A stretch of 64,000 nt of DNA from Lingula anatina (Eukaryota; Brachiopoda; Lingulata; Lingulida; Lingulidae): the NCBI RefSeq assembly GCF_001039355.2, contig NW_019776048.1, positions 44,379 through 108,378 on the forward strand, in the 5' to 3' direction. The notes under the pieces were generated by a model that saw nothing but the letters and a program-made list of their open reading frames with translations, made no database searches and was not told the DNA's origin. Positions 10,371 to 23,000 of this stretch are shown one piece after another. Both the position numbers and the translations under genes were made by a program. The number at the start of each line of letters is the position of its first letter. The first letter of the stretch is position 1.

Positions 10371-13300
10371 AGATAGCATATGGAGTGTGCTGACAGGTGC
10401 TGCATCAGATGATTTGTCCAATATGCTGTTGCATGATATTCGTGAACTAGAAACTTGGATTTTGAGACTACTAAGTGCACCTGTGCCAGTTCCTGGAAGA
10501 ACAAGAGTGGAGGTGAGATAAATAAACAAACAAATAAACATAATGAAAAAACAAGAACTGCATGTGGAAATGTCATGTGTCTGTTTAAACATGCTTTTAC
10601 TCTTTTTATTTCTTTCAAGTGAGGCATACCAACATTGCGTGGGATGCACATGATCTAGACAATACCACGAATTTGATGTATTATGTGTCATTCCAAGGTG
10701 CCTTTTGCACTACAAAAACGGTATCATGGGGCAGCTAGCCCACATAATCAATACTGAGAAACCAGCTCTTGCTGTGCTGTAAAAATGGCATATTTTAGAT
10801 GGTAATTTCCATTGCAGGAAGTCTGCTGTGTGATGGAAAGTATTTTATTGATCACCTTAAGCCAACAAATTGCTCTATGCCATTGACATTCATTATGTGA
10901 TAAAGCTCTTTCATTCTGTTCTTCATAGAATTGTCATGAATAATGTAATCAAACTGACCTCATATTCACATGAGTTGATATCCCTGGCATCCTACAGATA
11001 ATTACTGGCTTTTAAAAAAGGAAATTAAGAGATAATGTGAAACAAAAGGAAATGAAAGTCTAATGATTTGAGTGCTTAAAAGTGATTTAACAAGACATTT
11101 TACATGAAGAAGTAATCACACCAAGGGTATTTATATTTATTTCAACTCTAGGTGACCTCCTTATTTGTCAACAATAGTGGTACAACATATGAACAAGTTA
11201 AGTAATCCCTTGATGTGTTTTGTTTCATTCCAGGTTGATATTCTTCCCCCAGAAATGTCAGCCCCTATGGTGTTTGCACTGCCTGATCACACCCGCTTTT
11301 CCCTGGTGGACTTCCCACTCCACCTACCACTGGAGTTACTGGGGGTGGAAACTTGCCTCAAAGTGCTGGCTTGTATTATTCTGGAAAATAAGGTACAGAT
11401 AAAATCATTGTGACAGACAGGAATTTTTTCAGAATTTTTACACATGTATTGTACACATGTATTGAAAAACATTGTGAGGTTTCCACCCCTGCTTTTAGCT
11501 TTTAGGTAGATGATTTCCTTTTTAAAAAAGGAAAAAAAAGCATTACAGCTTTCAGATCAAACTGCATATTGATATCTAGTGAGAAAGATACTGTATTTGA
11601 GATTGCATCATATTGCAACTGCGTCAAATATTGCCTGTGGCTGTCTCTCCAGCTCTTATGAACAAGTTTGAATATATTTACTTCCACTAAGACTTAAACC
11701 AATGCCACAAGGGTGAAAATGGAAGATCTAAGGTGGTTGGAATTGATTTTTAAAATCTTGAACATAAACAACTGACCAGTAGCCAGTCATTTTTTTGGTC
11801 ATCCGAATGGTGTTAATCATGTTGAACTATTATGAATTATACGTAGATACAACATACAGCAACATACAAAATTGCAAGTCCAATATGACTAAGCCAAAAC
11901 CATTGAAGTTTTACATAAACAAGTGTTTTGTTCCATATCAGAAAAAGCTTAGAAATACGCCGTCAATTGATGTAGTTTTTTTGTAATTTTTTTAATTAGT
12001 TCTTATTATTTATTTTGCACAGGGTGATCAGCTTCACTACTTCCATTTCAAGTTATGTTCCAGATATATTATGAATTGCACACATGCACACACAGTTGTT
12101 TATAAGTAATTGATATTCAGAACAAGTCCAATATGAGGAATGCATAAGTTAATTTACCGCTATATGCTGAACACCATACCAACTGAAAAATAGGACAAGC
12201 TGTTTAATGCTAATTCTTATAAGTTACGAGTCCTTCTTTATTATGAGTTAAATTTATTATCAAGCAAATCAAGGAAGAATGGTATTATTAAAGAGACCTT
12301 TGGGTTGGGTGCTGCTTATTAGGATAAGTCATAAACTAAGCTGAAATTATTTGCACAAAACCCTTTTTTCATGTAAATAATGTTTGTAAAGAAATTTTTT
12401 CTAGCCTCAACATGGTTTGAATGGTTTGTTTGGTAATAAACATGGTAAAAGAAAGATTATGTATAATCTTTTGAAGTTTTAAAGTTTATTACTTTGAGTT
12501 GGAGACCAAGCAACTGTTTAGGATCACATTCTTTTTCATGACTACAAATACATGTTTTTTTTTTTCATGATTTCAGATAATTTTACAATCTCGTGACTAC
12601 AACGCCCTTACTATGAGTGTGATAGCCTTTGTGTCTATGTTATACCCCCTGGAGTACATGTTCCCTGTGATACCACTACTACCTACATGTATGGGGTCTG
12701 CAGAACAGGTATTTTGAGACTTTTATTAATAATTTTATTTTTGTCTTTTCATATCTTGTGGTGGAAAAACCAGCTGCAACCTGCATCTGTTTGATGCTGC
12801 AAAGAAAAGTTTTGCAGGGGGGAAAAAAGTAGTTGAATGCCACCCCCACCCCCCTACCCCCAGCAATATTGACAATTCTATAATCATGTAAATAATGGCA
12901 ATTTGAAACAGTATGGATTTATCTTATGCAACATTTTATTATAGTTTGTTCTTTATTTTAACAAACTATAACATTCCCTATGATACCACTACTGTCTATA
13001 TGTATGAGGTTTGCAGAGCAGTTATGCAGTTCCTAGTAAAAGGTCAATTTATCTAACCAACCCCCACATCCTGAAAGGAAACTCAAGTGCATAAAATACG
13101 ATATGTATACTTTAACCACACCAAATGTTAAAACTCTGCCCCTGCTGCCTGTTTATCTCAACTAAAAGTGCTTTATCTTTTTCACATAAACAGGATTTCA
13201 TGTCACCCAAGGTCAACAACGGCACCATTACTTTATCTTCTGTCCAAGCAGTATTGATTTTTATCATTATCTATGTAGAATATTCTGAAAGTACGACCAA

Positions 13301-14725
13301 GATATAACAGTGAATGATTTATATTTGTGCTGTATCCTTATTCTTGCTCTGAGATTGAACTATGTGTTACATTTCTATGATGCATTTGGTGGTAGGGGAA
13401 TAATATGGTATCAGAGTAATAAAAATGCAGTGACCTTTCTATCAAATATTGATGTCCTGTCATTGAGAGGAGTGCTTCAAAGGCATAGGTTTCATTCAGT
13501 TTACTAGTTTCTCACAACACAGGGTGTTAAATTTTTTTGGTCTGTGATTAAATTAAAAGCAGCAGACGGCCCAATGTTTGCTCCACCTGCATAGTATGTA
13601 CTTTGTTTCATTTGCTGCTGTTTAGGACATAATGAAGAGTATTAACCCATTTTAAGTGAATTTCTTCTCATTTTATCTTTTCCATTAGACATAATGTCTT
13701 CCTAAGGCTAGATGTTGGCATTGATTATGCTCTGTGCTAAGTGATAAGATGTAGACCTCACATTTTTTAATACTTGATAATCTGTATTTCACAGGAAGTA
13801 CACACTTTTCATTGGGAATTGTTTTGTGTCCAATTTATTAATTTTGAATTAATAAGCTTGCTTCTTAATAAAGCAGCAGAAAATGCTTTTCATTGGGATT
13901 ATGTTCCTCCTTTATTGGCAATCAATATCATATCTGTGAAAACCTCTGGACTTGAGTGCTTGCACAAGATTATCGCAGTTGTAGCTCCCAGAAACCGTAC
14001 ACTTAAAAATCCAATATCTGGTTATCTTTGCAGTGATAAGATTTTCAAGTGATCGCTAAATTAACTTTAGAGGAAGTCTCAACTTTGATAAGAATTGAAT
14101 TCAAGTCGATAAAAGAATGGATTTTCCTGGTTTCTTGGAGCCGAGATAAGAAAATTCCTTACTGAATTGGACCAATTGTAATTAATCATTTGCCCCCTCC
14201 CCCCCACCCCACCCCAAAAAGAAAAAAAAATCAATGTTTCATTATTAAATGCCACAAAGTGAGCATTTAAAAGATTCAAAAATTGAGTTGGGTTTATGTC
14301 AGGAATGATGTTCATATGAGCAGTATGTTGAAAATGAGACATTGAAATTGTGATTACTGTAATAATACAGAAAATATCCCCATTTCACTCCTCCTCTCTT
14401 TTGGGAATCTTTTACAATTGATATTATATATTTATTCCCAAATCGGCAACGGTTTTAGTACTATTGATTTACTGTTAGTACCAATATAAAAAAAGAATTG
14501 AAACAATGTAGCTCAAGATTTGGAATTGTTTTTTTTGCAAATTTGTTTTAAATGTAAAGAATCATTGATTTGATACTGATCCTCTCTCTTACTCTTTTTT
14601 TATTGTTTCAGTTGCTATTGGCACCCACTCCCTATATAATTGGTGTGCCTGCCAGCTTCCTATTATATAAAAGGGATTTCCAATTACCCGATGATGTGTG
14701 GTTGGTGGACTTGGACTCTAATAAG
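10371..14725 (+). CDS. MADD: MADD exons for the central DENN domain
   Basis: Exons 10371-10512, 11234-11392, 12577-12708 and 14612-14725 are all in phase 0 after the first partial codon. They encode window residues 1-182: [15 protein letters not shown], then [20 protein letters not shown] and [19 protein letters not shown], then [20 protein letters not shown] with [20 protein letters not shown], then [20 protein letters not shown] and [12 protein letters not shown]. These are the hallmark cDENN blocks that bind and open the Rab GTPase, and they are among the best conserved parts of the family. Confidence 0.97.
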
Positions 14726-17036
14726 GTAAGAGAACATGTAACAACTGATGCCTTACAGTTAGAAACCAGTAGTTTGTGGTGTCTATTGATGTACAATAAA
14801 ACTGATTAGCGCCGTCCCACCTCAAGTCCAATTTCCTATCACCGTGCACTGGTTTCTTTAAAATAAAAGTAGAGGAAATCCTGAAATATTGATATGCTTA
14901 GTGTCACAAAAAAAAAAAAAACATGGGTCAGAAAATAAATTATGCAGCAGATGTACTTCACATTTATATTGATTTAACATATATCATTGCCTTGCATGAC
15001 TTAGAATTGTTTACATTGATTACAAGCCATAGAATGTTGTTATTAGTGGTACAGAAAAAAACATTAGTCATAAGTTATAACAAACAACAATACAAAAAGT
15101 GAAGTGATTTTCTCACCCAGTTATAATACTGCTGAATAGATATGTAGAGGAGCCTTCATTTTACAGTTGTATAATCTTGGTGTATCATGTAGCTCTGTTT
15201 TTTCAGGTGAAGGTGCCTTCAGGCTGTGATGATCTGCCACCATTTCCAGAGCCAGAGGGGTCACTGCTGAAGAATCACCTGAAACAGGTAAGTTTTGAGG
15301 GGGGGGGGTCATAATTATTAAAATTTTCTTGACGAAGAATAGAATGGATTTAAAGACCATGTTGATGTAGTTGTGTTGGTGGGAGATAAATGAAAATGAC
15401 ATATGTCTTTTCATGTGTATATTTGAATTGTGTTAAATTACTCTTTGAATGTTGTTTAGCGCAACAGTTAAAGCATCAAGATAAATATATGGGGCTAATA
15501 AAGAATAATTGCACAAAAAATAGCAGTATTGTTTAAAAGCATGCAATCATGCGTACTCCATAATGTGAATTTTGAAGGCAAGAAATGATTGTTTACAGGC
15601 TTTAGCTAGCATGAGTATGACTCCTCAACCCATTAAAAACCTTGAGACCCTGGCTCAGAATCCAGAATTATGGCCAAGGCGGGAAAGTTTCAACTCCTCC
15701 AACACAGGTTTTAACCCTTTCATCTATGGTAATGATGTGGACTCTGTAGACATTGCCACACGTGTGGCTATGGTATGTAGAGCAATATTTCATATACTAA
15801 ATTTATAGATTTTATGATGATTTTATTTTTTAACTGGTATAGCATTATTGCATGATGCTGTGAGTTATAATGATGGTCAGTTAAGCTCTGAGGATTTGAA
15901 AAGGTGATTTTCTGGCAAACAGTTCTAGTGAACTGCACTAATTATCTTTAAATCCATATCCTAATATTCCTGTGGGACATACTGTGATGGCTAAATTAGA
16001 TAAAACCAAGTGCTGTGTTTCAACAAAAGTGAGAAATCATTAACACTTGGTGGGGAAATCTAATTTGATAAATTTTCAGTAGATTTATCATCATCAGCAA
16101 TGTCATGGAGAGCAAGAGGTTTACAATTTTCTACGAGGATCATATACAAATACAAATCCAGAACAAAGCAACCACACAGGAGTCATTAAAGTATAATAAT
16201 CCAACTAGATTTCAGAAGGCCCATAACTATATAGAACCTTCGCAGTTTTCATCATGTCTGACATTTTATTAGTTTTACTTTGTAAATGTTATATTGAGAT
16301 AATGCGAATACTACACTGGATCTTTCGGTGAAACAGAGAGCATGCCATTGTGACCTTATTGCAAGGTCTTCTGAAAGTGAACTGATTTTGAATTGTCACC
16401 GATGACGTGAAAATGTTCTGCGAATGGCACTGGTGATAATTCAAAATCATTTCACCTGATGAAGACCTGTAAGGTTGAAACATTGTGGTCTCCATTTCAA
16501 TGTAAGATCCAGAATTAGATTTAATTTTTCATTATCTCAAACTATTCACTTTGATAAATGTTATATGCTACAGGGATTTATTTGTTAAGTTTCTTCTGTA
16601 TGTCATGTTTAAATAAAACGGTGACATTGAAGACAATCTAGCCTTTATACTTATGCTGGATGATTACATGTACACTGATGTATTATAAATCATGTGTTTC
16701 CATGGTAATCTTGTTAAGCTCGTTAGCTTATTGAATAAAGTATGATGTAACTGCAAGTAAATGTTTTTATACTTTTGCCTGCAATGTCATAAGGTGAAAG
16801 TCTATGCTGGTGGTAGTGTTGAATTATGGTATTTCAAATTCTTCCTTTCACCTTTGTCACTGGTGTATATAGTCTGTGATGCTAGACACCAGTCCAATGC
16901 TATTTACCAGTAGATTTTGTGTCAAACCTTACAAAAATCAAGTATTTCAAAGTTACTAGGTTGATTGACCTCATGGAAGTTTTAGCGATTGAATAAAATG
17001 AATGTCGCTATTTTGTATTACAGTCAGTTTTTTTTA

Positions 17037-17070
<34 letters not shown>

Positions 17071-20000
17071 TTTATACCAACAGGTTAGATTCTTCAACTC
17101 TCCCAACCTCCTGGGTAACTTCAGTGAGCACACAAGAACATTACGCCTGTATCCACGGCCTGTAGTGGCCTTTCAGATATCCAGCTTTGTTAAGTCCAGA
17201 CCCACACGGACAACATTTGCTATCAGGCTGGCAAGAACTCAGGTAAACAAATTAACAGACAAGATTTTTTTTTATATATTATTATTTTCTGAATCTCACA
17301 AAACTAAATCATAAAAATAGTTTTCTTAAAAAGCTTTTAGTGAACAGTGAGCTGTAATCATAAATATTTGAGTTAAATTGAATGCTGAAAGAAGTTTAAA
17401 ACTCTGGACAAAGAGATGAACTGACTGACCCTCCATTTATCTCTTCAGGCTGTTGAGTACTTTGCTGAGTTTTACTTAAATCCCACAAACATGGTTTTCC
17501 TGAGGGTTCAGACGGGGGTATTTGACCCGTCTCTTATTGGAGACAAACCTAAGTGGTACAGCAAGCAGCTGCAAGAAGTTCAGTTCCGAGTGTATGATAA
17601 TACTTCAAGTCTGGGAATGGCTTTAACTGCTGCTGAGAGAGCTCAGGAAGAGGACCCAACAGGTAGTTATAGCATATCACATTCTGCAGAAGATATAGCT
17701 TCTGCAATTAATCCCTTTTGTTGATATATTAAGTCACTAATCCTGTTGGATTATGGTTGATCAGAAATCACTTGTATTTTTAAGATGTAAGGGACATTTT
17801 GCCCAAAAGGTATGTATTTTCCATTTTAACTTTTATATAAAGAATAATTGTTATAGAGAGAAATTATTTGTTTTTAAGATGAAAGTGGTAGTGACAGTGA
17901 TGGTGGGGGCAGCAGTTCATCATATTCTTCACTCAGTGATTTTGTCATAGACATGGTCAACAGTGAAATTAATGGAGAAACACCAGGTTAAATAATTTCC
18001 ATATATTTATTTTTATTTTACCTTCATTTCTAAACAATTGCCTCTGTTTTAGAAAGATTTTAGACATTTAAGACTAGTCTTTTCTCATTAGAATTAAGTA
18101 ATTAAATTTAAGATGGCTATTTAAAATTTTTTTTTATAATTAACTCAAGCTAAAGTTGCCATCTGATTTTAAGCACAAAGTGACATGGTCATTTTTTTTC
18201 ACAATCATTTAGATGCATGTCTCATGTCTATCTAATCCAGAAGTGTTTGATGTGGACAGTATCACCAAAGACACATCTTATGTGTACACTCCACCGAGAG
18301 AGCTCCAGGTGCCGGAGCCACTGATATGCCCCACTGATTCCTCCTCCTCAGAGGATAGCGAGATGGACTCGGATTCCTCCTCAGGTCCTCTGCAGTATGC
18401 CAGCGATATGGACAAGACTAATTCCCAAGCAGGCTCACAAGTAGACTCCCCTGGGGTGAGTGATTTCAGTAATATAGTTCAGTAATATAGACCACTGGCA
18501 TGTATTTATTTATATAATTACTATTATTTAAATATATTTATTTTATTTTGTTAATTAATTAATTAATTAATTAATTAATTTTATTTTGCAAATTCACCTT
18601 GGCTCCTTTGATAAAAGGGATAAGCTGTTGTTGAAATGAGTGTCAATAAAGGCACAGTGATTATAGTCAACTGTGTTGGTACATGTATAAATCTTATAAT
18701 GTGGTAGACCTTTGTGAGTGCTAAAACTAAACCAAGAATAATAGAAACTTGTTTTTAGTTTTGAAAAAAATCTTAAAGTTTCAGAGAATTTACATAAGGG
18801 CTAGAAACATAGTCTAGGTTTGGAATGTTTTGACATTTAATTTAATTTAATTTAAAAATTAATTTTGTCCAGGTATCATTATGATATTCTATAAATTATT
18901 TTGTCCACTTCCAGAATGACTTGGACTCCCCAGGCAGTGTATTTGATTCTGTTCCACCACCCAATGGTAGCATCCCAGGACAAGCGATAAGGTATGTGTA
19001 ACTACTAAGAAAAAAAAAAGAAACTTCATTCAGTATATGAGGCAGCCACCCCACAGGACAGTTATAAGAAAATCATTCACTAGTATCATGGACAGCTGGC
19101 TGTTTTTCTCCTAAGTAAAAAGTATGACAGTATTAAATAAAAGATACCATCTGATAAGTTTATGGATTATTCAAGTTGTTCTATTTTTTTATCTAATAAA
19201 GATTGATACGCTTGGACTTAAATAGAAATATTATTAACATTTTAAGGTTTATAGCTTTGCAATATAATTGTATGTGTGCCTGCACATTGACACACTTCAT
19301 ACTTTTCAATATTATACATTTTAGTCCCAAACCACGTATAGAATCAAAAGTCTTAGTACCAATATCTCGGAGTAGCAGTGATTCAGCTTACAGTGGCTCC
19401 ACCAACTCCACAGGACAGGCTAGTAGCCAGCGGGGAAGAATTAGCTCGGATTCCACAACAGTGATAAACAGGTCAGGGGGTGGAGACTCGCCACACATTG
19501 CCCAATCACAAAGCTCATTTGCTGCCAGGGTGAGTTTTCAACACATCATAAAAGAGATGATTTGTAGTGTCTCATTAAAAAGACATTTCATTTAGAAATG
19601 ACAAATAATGTTCATGGAAACCACACATCTTCACTGATTGAATTCTATACATACTGAGTGTGAGAAGTTTAAAGTATGATGATAAGTACATTATATATTT
19701 GACTAATTTAATTTGTTGGGGGAGGGAATGATAGAAACAACTTGAGAACACTTATATTGGAGCTCTGGTTTTGTTTGCAGGGACTGAGCTTGAAAGGTGA
19801 TGGTCAAGGTGACAACAAGGAGTCCATTATAAGCAGCCTTGGCAGTGAAATCAATGGCTATGCCAAACAAGCAAGCAGCACTCTTTCAGAACTGTTTGGT
19901 AAGTCCAAATATTTTTGGTTGAATAATGATTTGAGATGTCTAAAGAAATTTTAAATTGTTAAACAAATTCTTATTGTCTTAAAAAACACTAAAATAAGAA

Positions 20001-23000
20001 TCATATAAACATCATTTTCCATCATTATATACAGATAAATAACCCCCTTTTCCTTTTTGCTTGTCAGAAACATTTGTTAATCATTTTGAACAGATAATAC
20101 CACCATTTTTTGTCTTTGTCATCATCATCATACTCAACCATACCCCAGAGTGTGATTATTGAGCCAATGTACATCAGGCAATCTACTAAGTAATTGCAGT
20201 ATTCCTTTGATGTTATACCATTTCCCAGTAATGATATTATAAAGACATTATCATCTTCATGATAAGACACAGTGAAACACCCACATGTATTGATTTTTAA
20301 GTTTGATGTTGCTAGATGTCATGTGTGTATTGTTTGTAATTTCCCCCTCTGTGTGGCTGCGTATGAATAGTTATTCTTCTGCATATAGTGGTGTGGTTTG
20401 CTAGGTTTTATTTTTGTTAGATGACACAATAATTGGTTGATGATTTCTAAAAAATGTTGTGTTATATAACTGACTAATATTTTTAGTGTGCAAATCTTGT
20501 ATCCAATCACTGGTAATGGTTACTGTCCATACAGCTTAACATGTTCTTTTATTGGTGGGTTTTCTGTTTAGTGAAAAAACAGTGGGGCAACTATGGTTTC
20601 ATATTGGACCTAAATTGTAAGTCAGTCACCATTACCAGTTGGTCTAACATTGGAAGCACTTGGCATTGGGAAAGCTTTGTGAAAGTGGCAGTTTGCAAGA
20701 TGTGATAATGTTAAAAAATTGACTATGAAAAGCACCCTTACAAGCCTGAAAATGGATGCTTAACAGTGGTTGTTGTCTTGCTTATTATTTCTTGTCTTTC
20801 TCTTTGTGCTTGCAATGGATCCTTTTAAAGATCAAAGTAAGGAGGGTTTGTCTAGTACAGTCACGGGTCTAAAACATGGATTGGAAAAGAAGCAGTTGGA
20901 CAAGATCAAATTGGATGATCTAAAACAAGGATTAGCGGGTACAGTGGAAAGCCTTGGCCATGGCATGAAAGAAGTTAAGAAAGGTGTACTAGAAATGAAA
21001 GAAGAGGTTCAAAGTGCTCCTATCGGAAGCCAACTTGAAAGTGTCACCTCGGCAGTTTATAGTAAAGGTTCTACCTATGTGAAGGAACTGAGAGGTAGGC
21101 TTTACTTGCTGCTATGAAACGTGCCATACAATATTCTGCATGGCAGAGGTTTTTCTTAAAGAAGGAACTTTTTTAATAAGGGGCAAAAACTGTTTCCTCT
21201 TGTGACATATGTCAATAATTTTGCACATGAAAATGTATATAAAAAAATCAACAGACCAACCCAATATTCTGAGTTTGTGTCCCTAGAAAAATCAATGCTC
21301 TTCATGGTTTTATATATCATTTGAAATTAAATAGATCATTTTTATTATATAAGTTATCAGTACAATCTATATTTTACTGACCTTTTTGGATATACATAAA
21401 CTCAAATTGAAATTGTTTAAAAATGACTTTGAAAATCAAAATGAGTAGCTGATTTTACTTCAGTTGAATCACAGTGAAGTTTAATTTCTATAGATATCTT
21501 AAAAGAAACAACAAAAGCAAAGAGAGATTTTTTTCCTTCTTGATTTCCTGGTCATTAGGAGAGAGTAGTTTTCTGTAACCTGTCAATCAGTATTTTGATT
21601 ACTGAGCTTAATCCAAAGTTTGTTTTAAAACTTTTTCTGTAGAAATGGCATGTGAATGTTACCAGATTGTTTATGTATAAAATTATTTATATTGCTTTTG
21701 ATGTATATATATATATGAGGGTAGGACTGGATGAATTTATGGCAGCATATTTGATATGCAGAAACAATATTACTTTTCTTTAAGTTTTTCAGTGGTGCTA
21801 TTTTTTGGGTTACCTTATTTTATTGCTTATACAATGCGTACTTATTGTGGCTACTAATTTTGTTTTTAAAGCTTTTTAGTGACTTTACTGACAACTTTTT
21901 CTTGTGTTTTTTTAAGTAGTTTAATCAATTAAAACTGAACCTAAATAGATGCCTTTTATCCTTTTACTGTTTTAAGCTTTAAACCCTGCTGTCTTTAATT
22001 TTATGAATTCTAACTTATCATTAGGAAAATATTGACAACTTCCCTTTTTTCATTTTTTGTACTATTTTATGTTTATTTATATTATGAATCTCTCAAAAGG
22101 GAGGGTTTGGGGCATATCAGTAGCAGTGCCCAAGCATCAAGCAGGTAGTCTTGTGAAACATATCACTTACGTTTTAGACAGTATGAGTTATTTTGTGAAA
22201 ACAATACTAACAAGCAAGCATTTCAGTTCTGTGCATTCTATACATCAGAAGGGATGTCACATATCTTATACACATTTTATGCCAATGCATGTGTGAAGAT
22301 TAAGTTACTTATTGTGTATCTCCAGGAACCAAGAGCACAACAATGAACAGTTCTTCCAAGCAGACCAAACCCTATGCACCTTTAGGTAGGTAGCTTTTTT
22401 TTTGGAGGGGGGGGGGGGAGCAAAGGGGTGTCAAATTGCTATTCTTTTATAGAAATGATAAGAAAGGAAGTAGACTTTGCGTCATTAAAAAAGTACGAGT
22501 CAGAAAATAAATATGATTTAGATACATACATGATTCATTTACAGAATTGTTCTCATGTATAATAAGTCCAGAAATACTGTGGTTAGTGGTTAGTACAGAT
22601 AAAATACCGACTACAGAAGATTTAGTTATTTTTTGGCCCACATGTTTTTAATGATGGCAAGTAATTATAGATAATTTGAGAGAATTCTGTACCGTTGTGG
22701 TTGACATGTTGAGGTAATAATAACATTGAAGCAAAGGCATAATAAGAAATGTTTTAAATATTTAAGAGTTGGATTTAATTGTCTGTAGCAGTTCATTATT
22801 AGTATTGCACGTTTGGTATCAGATGAATGTGGGAGATATGATGGCAGATGTGTCATTATGCTTGATTAGATTATAAGTTGTGGGCTGTGATCAGTACAGA
22901 AAAAAATAAGACAAACCATAATTGACAACAAATGGTATTGTAATTTTTGGACTTGCGTGTTTTTAATCATGCCATGTATATAATTTGAGATAATCGAGCT

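Noticed and set aside
10338-10691. Minus-strand open frames over the first MADD exon
   Set aside because: They are the antisense of a well-conserved MADD exon and have no homology of their own.
18213-18240. In-frame ATG just before MADD exon 18241 as an extended exon start
   Set aside because: Using the acceptor at 18212 gives a stop in the phase required by the previous exon; the acceptor at 18240 (CTAATCCAG) restores phase.
20770-20830. Hydrophobic start ([17 protein letters not shown]) before MADD exon 20831, read as a signal peptide of a separate gene
   Set aside because: It is the pyrimidine-rich intron end translated; the phase from the previous MADD exon fits an acceptor at 20830.
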